Source: Siphonodentalium dalli
Taxonomy: Eukaryota; Mollusca; Scaphopoda; Gadilida; Siphonodentaliidae
Length of the DNA stretch: 64,000 nucleotides
Assembly: GCA_032622095.1 (NCBI GenBank)
Contig: CP136063.1
Coordinates: 15,355,814 to 15,419,813 of the forward strand
Direction: 5' to 3'
Shown: positions 15,001-26,497 of the stretch, one piece after another
Position numbering within the stretch: position 1 is the stretch's first letter
How the letters are laid out: each line of letters opens with the position of its first letter
The notes under the pieces: generated by a model
What the model was told of the DNA's origin: nothing
Database searches by the model: none
What the model saw: only the letters and a program-made list of their open reading frames with translations
Translations under genes and position numbers: made by a program

Positions 15001-17916
15001 TAATATTTTAGAGATGAGTTGTAATATTAGATATGAGTTGTAATATTTTAGAGATGAGTTGTAATATTTTAGAGATGAGTTGTAATAGTTTAGATATGAG
15101 TTGTAATATTAGAGATGAGTTGTAATAGTTTAGAGATGAGTTGTAATATTTTAGAGATGAGTTGTAATATTTTAGAGATGAGTTGTAATATTAGAGATGA
15201 GTTGTAATATTAGAGATGAGTTGTAATATTTTAGAGATGAGTTGTAATATTAGATATGAGTTGTAATATTAGATATGAGTTGTAATATTAGATATGAGTT
15301 GTAATATTAGATATGAGTTGTAATAGTTTAGAGATGAGTTGTAATATTTTAGAGATGAGTTGTAATATTTTAGAGATGAGTTGTAATATTAGAGATGAGT
15401 TGTAATATTAGAGATGAGTTGTAATATTTTAGAGATGAGTTGTAATATTAGAGATGAGTTGTAATATTAGAGATGAGTTGTAATATTAGAGATGAGTTGT
15501 AATATTTTAGAGATGAGTTGTAATATTAGAGATGAGTTGTAATATTAGAGATGAGTTGTAATATTAGAGATGAGTTGTTATATTTTAGAGATGAGTTGTA
15601 ATATTTTAGAGATGCGTTGTAATATTTTAGAGATGAGTTGTAATATTAAAGATGAGTTGTAATATTAGAGATGAGTTGTAATATTTTACAGATGAGTTGT
15701 AATATTTTAGAGATGAGTTGTAATATTAGAGATGAGTTGTAATATTAGAGATGAGTTGTAATATTTTAGAGATGAGTTGTAATATTAGAGATGAGTTGTA
15801 ATATTAGAGATGAGTTGTAATATTTTAGAGATGAGTTGTAATATTTTAGAGATGAGTTGTAATATTAAAGATGAGTTGTAATATTAGAGATGAGTTGTAA
15901 TATTAGAGATGAGTTGTAATATTTTAGAGATGAGTTGTAATATTAGAGATGAGTTGTAATATTAGAGATGAGTTGTAATATTTTAGAGATGAGTTGTAAT
16001 ATTAGAGATGAGTTGTAATATTAGAGATGAGTTGTAATATTTTAGAGATGAGTTGTAATATTTTAGAGATGAGTTGTAATATTAAAGATGAGTTGTAATA
16101 TTAGAGATGAGTTGTAATATTAGATATGAGTTGTAATAGTTTAGAGATGAGTTGTAATATTTTAGAGATGAGTTGTAATATTTTAGAGATGAGTTGTAAT
16201 ATTAGAGATGAGTTGTAATATTAGATATGAGTTGTAATATTTTAGAGATGAGTTGTAATATTTTAGAGATGAGTTGTAATAGTTTAGATATGAGTTGTAA
16301 TATTAGAGATGAGTTGTAATATTTTAGAGATGAGTTGTAATATTTTAGAGATGAGTTGTAATATTAGAGATGAGTTGTAATATTTTAGAGATGAGTTGTA
16401 ATATTTTAGAGATGAGTTGTAATATTTTAGAGATGAGTTGTAATAGTTTAGATATGAGTTGTAATATTAGAGATGAGTTGTAATATTTTAGAGATGAGTT
16501 GTAATATTTTAGAGATGAGTTGTAATATTAGATATGAGTTGTAATATATTAGAGATGAGTTGTAATATTTTAGAGATGAGTTGTAATATTTTAGAGATGA
16601 GTTGTAATATTAGATATGAGTTGTAATATTTTAGAGATGAGTTGTAATATTAGATATGAGTTGTAATATTTTAGAGATGAGTTGTAATATTTTAGAGATG
16701 AGTTGTAATAGTTTAGATATGAGTTGTAATATTAGAGATGAGTTGTAATAGTTTAGAGATGAGTTGTAATATTTTAGAGATGAGTTGTAATATTTTAGAG
16801 ATGAGTTGTAATATTAGAGATGAGTTGTAATATTAGAGATGAGTTGTAATATTTTAGAGATGAGTTGTAATATTAGATATGAGTTGTAATATTAGATATG
16901 AGTTGTAATATTAGATATGAGTTGTAATATTAGATATGAGTTGTAATAGTTTAGAGATGAGTTGTAATATTTTAGAGATGAGTTGTAATATTTTAGAGAT
17001 GAGTTGTAATATTAGAGATGAGTTGTAATATTAGAGATGAGTTGTAATATTTTAGAGATGAGTTGTAATATTAGAGATGAGTTGTAATATTAGAGATGAG
17101 TTGTAATATTAGAGATGAGTTGTAATATTTTAGAGATGAGTTGTAATATTAGAGATGAGTTGTAATATTTTAGAGATGAGTTGTAATATTTTAGAGATGA
17201 GTTGTAATATTAAAGATGAGTTGTAATATTAGAGATGAGTTGTAATATTTTACAGATGAGTTGTAATATTTTAGAGATGAGTTGTAATATTAGAGATGAG
17301 TTGTAATATTAGAGATGAGTTGTAATATTTTAGAGATGAGTTGTAATATTAGAGATGAGTTGTAATATTAGAGATGAGTTGTAATATTTTAGAGATGAGT
17401 TGTAATATTTTAGAGATGAGTTGTAATATTAAAGATGAGTTGTAATATTAGAGATGAGTTGTAATATTAGAGATGAGTTGTAATATTTTAGAGATGAGTT
17501 GTAATATTAGAGATGAGTTGTAATATTAGAGATGAGTTGTAATATTTTAGAGATGAGTTGTAATATTAGAGATGAGTTGTAATATTAGAGATGAGTTGTA
17601 ATATTTTAGAGATGAGTTGTAATATTTTAGAGATGAGTTGTAATATTAAAGATGAGTTGTAATATTAGATATGAGTTGTAATAGTTTAGAGATGAGTTGT
17701 AATATTTTAGAGATGAGTTGTAATATTTTAGAGATGAGTTGTAATATTAGAGATGAGTTGTAATATTAGAGATGAGTTGTAATATTTTAGAGATGAGTTG
17801 TAATATTTTAGAGATGAGTTGTAATATTTTAGAGATGAGTTGTAATATTTTAGAGATGAGTTGTAATATTTTAGAGAGAAGTTGTAATATTTTAGAGATG
17901 AGTTGTAATATTTTAG
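1..17916. repeat. 19/21-bp satellite array, open at the left edge
   Basis: The whole stretch is one tandem array. The 19-bp unit is TTGTAATATTAGAGATGAG; the 21-bp unit has TTTT instead of TT after TTGTAATA. Recurrent variants include TAGTTT for TATTTT, AGATATGAG for AGAGATGAG, TTAAAGATG, TTTACAGATG and TATATTAG. No unrelated sequence interrupts it. The right edge is at about 17916, where units give way to CTCCATAACTGC. The two lengths average about 20 bp, near two helical turns. The frame changes at each 19-bp unit, so open frames are short except where 21-bp units run together near the right end. No gene or promoter is seen. It is satellite-class DNA; whether it is centromeric, subtelomeric or interstitial cannot be judged from here. 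Confidence 0.98.
10151..12049. repeat. Two tandem copies of the ~920/979-bp higher-order repeat
   Basis: The rare variant unit TAGTTTAGATATGAG starts at 10151, 11071 and 12050. Reading unit types between these points gives the same order of 46 units (about half 19-mers, half 21-mers, 920 bp). The second copy carries one extra block of 19+19+21 bp and is 979 bp. A further 979-bp copy runs 14101-15079. This is higher-order organisation like that of alpha satellite: a multi-unit block is now the amplification unit rather than the single monomer. Confidence 0.85.
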
Positions 17917-17954
17917 CTCCATAACTGCTCGTTTACATGTTTTCGTATATTGAA

Positions 17955-18344
17955 TTAACCCTTTACCCAACAGAAGGGCCATGTGCCAATGCATTCTCTT
18001 ATATATGCGAGTCGACCATAGGTCGCCCCGCATATATAAGAAAATGCATTGGGTTAACACATTAAAAATTATAAAATTGTTAAAGAATGTAAGAAAAATG
18101 GTAAAAAGTGTTAAAAAAAGATTTCTTTTTAGGCCAATGCATTCTCTTATATATGCGAGGCGACCTATGGTCGACTCGCATATATAAGAGAATGCATTGG
18201 CACAGGGCATAACTGTAACCATCACAATGTGGTCAATGAGCCGGTTCCAATGATATCCATATTTGTATGGTTTTATTGAGACAGACCCAAGATATTTTAG
18301 GCTGTTGAAGCTTTATTTGGCCGGTTTGTTGGGTAAAGGGTTAA
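17955..18344 (+). mobile_element. TTAA-flanked piggyBac-like MITE, copy 1
   Basis: A 390-bp element is bounded by TTAA on both sides (17955-17958 and 18341-18344). Its terminal inverted repeats are CCCTTTACCCAACA and the matching TGTTGGGTAAAGGG. TTAA target sites and CCC-starting ends are the signature of piggyBac-class transposition. No transposase is encoded, so it would depend on one supplied in trans. Inside are two large hairpins (17985-18053 and 18133-18201), each with about 27-bp arms of GCCAATGCATTCTCTTATA type and a smaller CGACC/GGTCG palindrome at the tip. The second hairpin is the reverse complement of the first. Copy 2 lies at 36138-36537 in the opposite orientation. Confidence 0.85.
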
Positions 18345-18521
18345 TTGCGTCATGAGGAAGAGTTCTTAATTAGTGTGAAGGAAACATGGGAGTGTTACAT
18401 GTGCAATGTTGAGTTGGATATTCTAGTATTCGAGCACAAGAACAGTGCTTAAAGGAGCTTACTCGAATCCCGGATATCCAATGGAACATGGTAGGCTTAT
18501 CCCCATGATAGTTAAAGACAT
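18345..18521. other. Unassigned sequence
   Basis: Nothing recognised between the MITE and the left block of the composite repeat. No convincing exon with splice sites is seen. Confidence 0.5.
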
Positions 18522-18810
18522 ATTATGGACTTGTTCGGGTGCATGAAATTTATAAATCAGTATTCCGGTGCTATGCCAACCGGTGGAATGTAACATTCTA
18601 CTAACATCGGCAAAAGTTTCAACGAAATCAACCATACCACTCAATAGAAACCATCGTCTGAACTGCGCTCAATTGTAAATATTTACATCTCGATTCGGGA
18701 CGTAACTATCGGCGATAAATTAACACAAATTATTTCGCCATCGAAAGTCATTGCATTTAATTAATATATAAGATTGATGGTGTGTGTTGACCTTCTGGAT
18801 TAATATTCAT
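18522..18810 (+). repeat. Left block (L) of a composite repeat, copy 1
   Basis: This block aligns along its length with 31630-31906 in the same orientation. Shared landmarks are ATTATGGACTTGTTCGGGTG at the start, CATCTCGATTCG in the middle and GATTAATATTCAT at the end. Each copy is followed at once, or within about 35 bp, by a tandem array, but the two arrays are unrelated. A right block (R) follows at 20739. L carries no coding potential that I can support. Confidence 0.8.
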
Positions 18811-18846
18811 AACACATAATTACTTTAAGCAAGATTATTCTCAATT

Positions 18847-20738
18847 TCTATTTGATCACCCTACCGGAGTGTTTCTATTTGATCACCCTACTGGAGTGTT
18901 TCTATTTGATCACCCTATCGGAGTGTTTCTATTTGATCACCCTACTAGAGTGCTTCTATTTGATCACCCTACCGGAGTGTTTCTATTTGATCACCCTACC
19001 GGAGTGTTTCGGTTTGATCACCCTACTGGGGTGTTTCTATTTGATCACCCTACCGGAGTGTTTCTATTTGATCACCCTACTGGAGTGTTTCTATTTGATC
19101 ACCCTACCGGAGTGTTTCTATTTGATCACCCTACCGGAGTGTTTCTATTTGATCACCCTACTGGGGTGTTTCTATTTGATCACCCTACCACCCTACCGGG
19201 GTGTTTCTATTTGATCACCCTACCGGAGTGTTTCTATTTGATCACCCTACTGGAGTGTTTCTATTTGATAACCCTACTGCAGTGTTTCTATTTGATCACC
19301 CTACTGCAGTGTTTCTATTTGATCACCTTACCGGAGTTTTTTTATTTGATCACCCTACTGGAGTGTTTCTATTTGATCACCCTACCGGAGTGTTTCTATT
19401 TGATCACCCTACTGGAGTGTTTCTATTTGATCACCCTACCGGAGTGTTTCTATTGCATCACCCTACTGGAGTGTTTCTATTTGTTCACCCTACTGGAGTG
19501 TTTCTATTTGATAACCCTACCGGAGTGTTTCTATTTGATCACCCTACCGGAGTGTTTCTATTTGATCACCCTACTGGAGTGTTTCTATTTGATCACCCTA
19601 CCGGAGTGTTTCTATTTGATCACCCTACCGGAGTGTTTCTATTTGATCACCCTACTGGAGTGTTTCTATTTGATCACCCTACCGGAGTGTTTCTATTTAA
19701 TCACCCTACCGGAGTGTTTCTATTTGATCACCCTACCGGAGTGTTTCTATTTGATCACCCTACAGGAGTGTTTCTATTTGATCACCCTACAGGGGTGTTT
19801 CTATTTGATCACCCTACCGGAGTGTTTCTATTTGATCACCCTACCGGAGTGTTTCTATTTGATCACCCTACTGGAGTGTTTCTATTTGATCACCCTACTG
19901 GAGTGTTTCTATTTGATCACCCTACTGGAGTGTTTCTATTTGATCACCCTACCGGAGTGTTTCTATTTGATCACCCTACCGGAGTGTTTCTATTTGATAA
20001 CCCTACCGGAGTGTTTCTATTTGATCACCCTACTGGAGTGTTTCTGTTTGATCACCCTACTGGAGTGTTTCTATTTGATCACCCTTCTGGAGTGTTTCTA
20101 TTTGATCACCCTACCGGAGTGTTTCTATTTGATCACCCTACCGGAGTGTTTCTGTTTGATCACCCTACTGGAGTGTTTCTGTTTGATCACCCTACTGGAG
20201 TGTTTCTATTTGATCACCCTACTGGAGTGTTTCTATTTGATCACCCTACCGGAGTGTTTCTATTTGATCACCCTACCGGAGTGTTTCTATTTGATCACCC
20301 TACTGGAGTGTTTCTATTTGATCACCCTACTTGAGTGTTTCGATTTGATCACCCTACCGGAGTGTTTCTATTTGATCACCCTACTGGAGTGTTTCTATTT
20401 GATCACCCTACTGGAGTGTTTCTATTTGATCACCCTACTGGAGTGTTTCTATTTGATCACCCTACCGGAGTGTTTCTATTTGATCACCCTACCGGAGTGT
20501 TTCTATTTGATCACCCTACCGGAGTGTTTCTATTTGATCATCCTACTGGAGTATTTCTATTTGATCACCAACCTGGAGTGTTTCTATTTGATCACCTTAC
20601 TGGAGCGTTTCTATTTGATCACCCTACTGGAGTGATTCTATTTGATCACCATACCGGAGTGTTTAACATCACTTTAATGATCACCCTACTGGAGTGTTTA
20701 ACATCACTTTAATGATCACCCTACTGGAGTGTTTAACA
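18847..20738. repeat. 27-bp minisatellite, about 70 copies
   Basis: The unit is TATTTGATCACCCTACYGG followed by AGTGTTTC (27 bp). Each contains the palindrome TGATCA. The commonest variable site is CCGG versus CTGG. The last units change to a form with GTTTAACATCACTTTAATG before the array ends in the right block. Because 27 is a multiple of three, all three forward frames stay open for long stretches (18852-20712). These give nine-residue repeats such as FLFDHPTGV or ITLPECFYL, which I do not regard as genes. Confidence 0.97.
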
Positions 20739-21250
20739 TCACTTTAATGATGGATTATCCCTTTAAATAACAAATTTGAAATAGATGCGTGGATATAAAA
20801 TAATAAATATGAACTGAAGACCCCTGTTCGGAAAGGCTTCTATCAATTAATATTGATTTTATTTCGAATATTTTATTCGGACCGTTTATTTGTCTATTTT
20901 TATAAAAGACCGTTCGGGTGATACCATATAGAGATAGAGAGCATTAGGCTGTTCCTATTGCTACATACCGAACGGCAAATGTCCCAGTTTGATTGGCTGT
21001 ATAATTTTATTCCATAGTTATAAGCAATAATGAGTATAATTAATGTTTATTTGTGACAAAATTACACCAATAAATTTTTGGTCTTTGTTAACAGTAACCA
21101 CTATTGTTCGTTAGCTAAACAACCACACCATTTTAGACCATAACAATAACATTAATATTAATCGACAGAAGCATCTCCGGACAGGAATCTTCGATTCAGA
21201 TATAATATTTGATACCCCGGTAACTATATAATACATGTTTACAAAGAGAT
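20739..21250 (+). repeat. Right block (R) of the composite repeat, copy 1
   Basis: This aligns in the same orientation with 34705-35165 plus 35650-35702. Shared landmarks are GATGGATTAT at the start, TATAAAATAATAAATATGAA, TCTATCAATTAATATTG, TTTATTTGTGACA, GTTCGTTAGCTAA and a final ACATGTTTACAAAGA. It holds internal inverted stretches, for example ATCAATTAATATTG near the start and AATATTAATCGA near the end, which suggest a foldback-prone structure. No coding potential is supported. Confidence 0.8.
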
Positions 21251-21810
21251 AATCCACCTTTAAATCCACTAAAACATCTTCAGAAAGCTACATAGAAATG
21301 GATAGCTTTTTATCAACATTAAATGCCATCAAGTGAGTATTCTGGTGATCAAATGTCTGAGTATGTTCCGTTGGATTACTAGGAACTGCGCGCTGAATGT
21401 TTCTGGTTATGGATGGCACTGAAACTTTAGTAAACAACTTTGTGGCAATATCAGGATAGATGATGTGAGCCACATACAATACACAAAACACTAAAATGCA
21501 ATACATAACATCATACGAAATTCTGCTCTATTATTTGATATATACACAGGAAATTCTTAAGCATGGATACAAAGAAAATAACGAGTTTTGCTTTAAAATA
21601 TATATAAACGTATTTTTCTGTATCAATTCTAAAATTTGAGCGGTGTCTAATAAATTCAGTGTTCCATTCCATCGTTGACATATTCTCATGCGATGCTGGT
21701 GAATCAAATACTAAATGTAGAAGCGCTCAACGCATATCAAAATGTGTTTTAGTGATAACTAATCAACTTGAATTATGCTAGTCAAATATATTCATTCAAT
21801 TTTATTCCAG
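21251..21810. other. Intron sequence upstream of exon A
   Basis: No gene, repeat or RNA is recognised. The 3' end, TTTTATTCCAG at 21800-21810, supplies a good splice acceptor for exon A. Confidence 0.6.
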
Positions 21811-22011
21811 CGGACCCGTGCTTTACTGAGAGTCAGACGCTAGTGGATACTGATGGTGAACGGTCGTACAATATGGACAGTCTTAGATTCCTATGCGACA
21901 ACAACATAACATCAGACTGGTACCGTGTTAGCAGTGTCGCGGGCGACGATATGGCGACATCGTGCCCGGGGGCTCTTAAATGTGGTGCATTGTATCCTGT
22001 GTGGATTGATG
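21811..22011 (+). CDS. VWDE-like gene, exon A: N-terminal half of a D8C domain
   Basis: The exon lies between a TTTTATTCCAG acceptor and a G|GTGAGT donor, entering and leaving in phase 1 (201 nt, 67 codons). The translation holds DPC near the start, an RS pair, FLCDNNIT and DWYRV. Then come TSC and LKCG, followed by YPVWIDG. In the D8C family (uromodulin, GP2, OIT3, VWDE-like proteins) a WYRF-type motif is followed by eight conserved cysteines. The first two, TSC and LKC, are here and the other six are in exon B. NNIT is an N-glycosylation sequon, fitting a secreted protein. The junction with exon B joins VWIDG to the NLPTPSD segment in frame, matching the family's WLNG-HP-type turn. No signal peptide is present, so at least one earlier exon must lie upstream. 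The family is clear; the exact orthologue is not. Confidence 0.85.
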
Positions 22012-22301
22012 GTGAGTGGCGAGGAACATTTGCATGAAGGCATTTATTTAATTCGAATTAGATATAAACCCCCTTTATTGGTACCGTCCGCATAATGAAC
22101 TCCAACTTATGAGCATTATAGTAGTAATAATAATCGTAAATATTTCGAGCAGTCCAAAACCCTTTTCGCAGAATTGCCCACTACGAGTCGGTTTGTGATA
22201 AAATAGTGGCGTTCGTTGAGTATGTGTACATGTACAATCGGCGTGCCCACGTTAGATTCACGAAACCGTTATCGTAACCATGGATATGTCATAATGACAA
22301 C
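22012..22301. other. Intron A, first part
   Basis: Nothing recognised. Confidence 0.5.
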
Positions 22302-22375
22302 GGAGAACCAAACGCCAACATAGGACCAAACAGGTTGGTTCCACACTGTTTTTTATTCCATAAGTTTGGTTCTCC
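22302..22375. repeat. Short inverted repeat in intron A
   Basis: GGAGAACCAAAC at 22302 is mirrored by GTTTGGTTCTCC ending at 22375, 74 bp in all. It could be the remains of a MITE or simply a local hairpin. Confidence 0.55.
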
Positions 22376-22442
22376 GAAGAACTCACCGGAATTAACGGTG
22401 TGTGCGAGAACAGAGCCTAGCTTAAATGCCATAATCTAAAAT

Positions 22443-22720
22443 GCAACACTATTTCCACGGGTTTTAACACTATGCCCACGGGTTTAACACTATGTCCACG
22501 GGTTTTAACACTATGTACGCGGGTTTTAACACTATGTCCACGGGTTTTAACAATATGTCCACGGGTTTTAACAATATGTCCACGGGTTTTAACACTATGT
22601 CCACGGGTTTTAACACTATGTCCATGTGTTTTAACTATGTCCACGGGTGTTAACACTATGTCCACGGGTTATAACACTATGTCCACGAGTTTTAACATTA
22701 TGTCCGCGGGTTTTGCGTTA
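22443..22720. repeat. 21-bp minisatellite in intron A
   Basis: About 13 copies of a unit containing CCACGGGTTTTAACACTATG are seen, with occasional one-base deletions and substitutions. Open frames on both strands across it (22417-22723) reflect the 21-bp period and are not genes. Confidence 0.93.
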
Positions 22721-24412
22721 TAATCATAAGTAGAAGACTAAATCAAGTGAGATTCCTTTGGAGTACAAATCCACACTGTTTCGAGTCCTGTAATATATTC
22801 TATAAATATAATCTACATGTGTGCATTATGAATATGTAACAAATCGTTCTTGCTCTGATTGTTTTGGTTATAAATAACCGAAGCGTTTTAAGTCAACTTA
22901 TACAATGCGCGTACAAAGTATGACCTGAACCTAAATCAGAGTCATTTCTTATAATTTATTCATAGTTTTTCCCCAAAACGTCAAGGTTACCAAATATATC
23001 TCATTACAATTAGACACGTTCTTTGCGATCACCAATCATGTCTTGGAAACAATGACCTGTCAATCACGGATCCAGTTAAAGAGAAACTTAATTTTCGTTA
23101 ATTCCATTTGGTCCGGCAATTCGCTAAGTATAAGACACACGTTTTGCCAAAATGTTTGGTATTTCAAAATGGATTTTCTCAAAATCTGTCTGGAATTTCT
23201 TTGTGAAATTTGTTTAAAGCGATGATTGTGACGTAGTATTTAATTGAATATTATAACCTCATTTACTTTACGTTTTGCATGAAACGGATTTAAACTTGCA
23301 CTGTTCGCAGGTACCAAGACTTCTGTAAAATTGATATGTTTCCAAAATTATAGATCATTATACATGATGTCTTATTTGAAAATCATGAGACGAGACATAA
23401 TTATTCTTAATTTGTGAAATGTAATGACTATTTTCAATTAGAAAGGCATCTACCCATAAATTATTTTCTATTTTTGAGAATGATCATGTCATGCCGGTTG
23501 AACAACGCAAAATTGGGATGATATCAGTTCTGGGTCATGGGTTAATAACCAAGTTAAAGCTGACAACCCTATCTTTTAACATTGTGGTCTGATTCCAGTA
23601 TATTGCTCCCTACCTGAGTTGACCACACTGCATATACATATTTGTTTTCATTGGGCTGGAATATTTGTGAATGCTTTATTACAATTCCGTTACAATTCAT
23701 AGGAGTGTGATGCAATTCAAAATCTAACTCAACATTATGATAAAAAAGCAGCCTCCTATCATGTATCCAAAACAATAAGATATTTGGTGATTGGAGTGTT
23801 GTGTGAACAGTGTAGTTATTAGCAGGGTTCCCGGCGTTGCCCCGGTTAAAGTGGTGTGAAACCCTCTGCATATTGTGGATATATGGTGGGCAAAGATGAT
23901 ACTCTTGTTCAAAGCGTTACACATATTCTCATAAATTATATATCCAAATAACATCACAAAACATGATTCTTACACACGGAATATAAGTAGTAGCTCACCT
24001 TGTCGGATCGGAGCGATTGTCATTTTGTTTATCGCGATTAATCCGTCCCACAAATAAAGAACTATTTATTTATTTACAACTGCGTATACTTCATATGTTA
24101 TAACATGAACATCATAAACACATCAGTTCGCAAAAATAAAAGACGACAATTGGGTTTTACATAGAGATGTATCAAGGAATCTAGTGGGTTAGACAAAAGA
24201 TTTTGACGGCACCTGGTTATCATATCTCCATGAAGATACAGATGTTTTAAAGAAATGACCAGGTGCTCATCTGTTCATTGTGATATACACACTTAGAAAT
24301 AACAAGCCGTATAGGTACTAATGTAGTGCCAATATGTCTGTTAGTACCAGACCAACAGGTATCGAGAAGAATTTGGTTCTATATATTGATATAATACCAC
24401 ATCATGTTGGTC
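22721..24412. other. Unassigned intron sequence
   Basis: No exon, RNA gene or repeat family could be supported in these ~1.7 kb. The longest minus-strand frames (around 23569-23957) have no recognisable motif. Confidence 0.5.
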
Positions 24413-24423
24413 GGAACCTAAAA

Positions 24424-24549
24424 GTTACCCACGTGATGGCATCACGTGATAATTCATTTGGTACTAGCCGATCTCGGAACCCAAGTGTTACCCACGTGAT
24501 GGCATCACGTGATAATTCATTTGGTTTTAGCCGATCTCGATAAAATGGC
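24424..24549. repeat. 63-bp direct duplication, each copy with a CACGTG palindrome
   Basis: Two copies of a 63-bp segment begin with GTTACCCACGTGATGGCATC at 24424 and 24487. Each contains a 19-nt inverted repeat, CACGTGATGGCATCACGTG (24430-24448 and 24493-24511), so four CACGTG hexamers lie within about 80 bp. CACGTG is the E-box core bound by bHLH factors. Regulatory use is a guess. Confidence 0.8.
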
Positions 24550-26497
24550 GGCGTCCAGCCACTTCAAGTTGAGGCGATTGAGTTTTTTTACAATATATAA
24601 ACATGGACGAAGAGACAAACAAACATCAGGCAAAGACATTTTATGTTGGAATTGGTTCGGACTCGGCTTACATGCTGTAGCGTATGCCAATTTAGGCACG
24701 TTGTTCGCTCGCTGGGTGGATTTAAGATTAGGGAAGTAACTTCTCTGAAATTCATCAAAATATTTGTTGTGTGTGAAATTGGACCTAACTAGCTTCTCAA
24801 TAACCTGGAATATTGTCAGCACTGTGTGGATTATGTTTGTACATGGACGGGACAAGATGATATTTAACTTCCGAAAAAATAACGGGCCCTAAGATTATTG
24901 ATATTCTGATATAGTCTGAAGAAAGCAGCAATTTTCGGTGAACTGAGAATGACCAAATTCAAAAGTCATTGAGTGCAGTGGGGTTACATTTTACACGCAC
25001 AACAGTATTGTGAATTACAAAAGACAGATAATTAAGTTTCACAACATTATAAACCGCCCAATTAACTCACAAGAGTCAACCACTGGTGACTATGATTACG
25101 AGACATCCAATTCTGTAGAAATTAGTCGGAGTTATAACATCACAGATCAGTCATGACTCATGAGTCAGTAACAAGTTTGATGGCTACAGCGTACAAGTAC
25201 CTGTGCAAAGGACGATGGGTCATATTCTTCAATGTTCATCGAAACGTGATTTGAGAACCATGTCGCCATGAAATGTCGCCCAGTTACGGAGTCTGCTATT
25301 CTTTTGATCGAAACGCCTGTGATGCTGTGATATTGTTCTGATATATTTATGGAATGGTGGATAATCTCGGAGATACGGATCCAATTCTGGGACACACGTT
25401 ATAACTGAATCAATCGCAAGCTTTTAGTAACGTACTACAGCTATGCTCTAATTAATCATCCCCATTTAACAAGATTGTAGGGCGTTAATGACACCGGCTA
25501 TACCATACCGCCGTTCAACCATGGTCAAGTGGTTGATATGTGGCAACCACAGATAATCTTTATACAGTCTTATTAATAATAGTTTGCGACCACTGTACTC
25601 CGCACTAATTTGTCATATGGCCACCTTGTAAACACCCAGTCCAGCTTTTCATCAGCGCCATGCACCATATTAACTATACACAAAACAATATTTCAATTAA
25701 TAATTTGTTTACAGTTTAATTAACATTCAAAGTTGGTCACTGACCGACATTTGCAACTACCAAGGCAGCGTCAAGCCATGCCAGATATATACACTATGTG
25801 GTGGTTATAATGCTGACTTTAAAACGGTTCAAATGTCGGCCACGGTAGGATTAATCAATGTTAATAGTATCAACAACGTGGTAATATCGGTGGCCAATGT
25901 CGTTAAGTGGGGGACAATTAGAGCTTAGCTATATGCATACATGAACATGTAGACCATTCCAATGTCCAGATGCTTCATGTTCTTTTCAAGACATGTCTGG
26001 CTACTAGTATCATTCTGAGCGATTCGGCCATTTCCGCTTTGCTAGGAAATAACCTCATCCATAACTGGAAACCATATTAGCGAAATTCTACATCATATGG
26101 CTCTGGTGATCAGGCAATGACATTGACTTGTTGACGCATAGATGCGAATGGAGAATAATTTATTAACTATGGCTTTACCAAACTTTATCATATATTAAAT
26201 ACATTAAACACTCTTTGTGTTACATGTATCTTAGTATTTGTTCATTTACTGATACAGCACATTGGAAGTGTACGATAAGCAAAACACTGAACACCGTGGC
26301 AATTTTTTTGGGAGAGTGATAATAATTCTGGTAACCCATTCAACATCTCCTTGTAGCGAGGACTAATGAGCGCTATGGCGGTATTTTGCAAACAACAGTT
26401 TTAATTAACCAAAGTTAATGGTCTCTCCATTTTTGAGTATTTTGCTTATCGCACACTATTTACAAAGGTTTGGGAGTTATCGCAAAGATTGGCTCCC
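24550..26497. other. Unassigned intron sequence
   Basis: No supported gene or repeat in ~1.9 kb. Confidence 0.5.

Noticed and set aside
1-17916. CRISPR array or telomeric repeat
   Set aside because: Units are contiguous without spacers, and the 19/21-bp sequence does not resemble TTAGGG-type telomere repeats. The window is eukaryotic.
17728-18225. Minus-strand 165-codon frame with LKYYNSS repeats
   Set aside because: It is a run of 21-bp satellite units plus the MITE hairpins, with no independent coding evidence.
18852-20712. Open frames up to 588 codons of nine-residue repeats (FLFDHPTGV / ITLPECFYL)
   Set aside because: All three forward frames stay open because the DNA unit is 27 bp. 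There is no non-repetitive coding flank or start context, and the apparent synonymous variation is a single CCGG/CTGG dimorphism.
22417-22723. Overlapping frames on both strands
   Set aside because: By-product of the 21-bp minisatellite.
23569-23957. Minus-strand frames of 77-100 codons
   Set aside because: No motif, no splice-consistent structure, and the two frames overlap out of phase.
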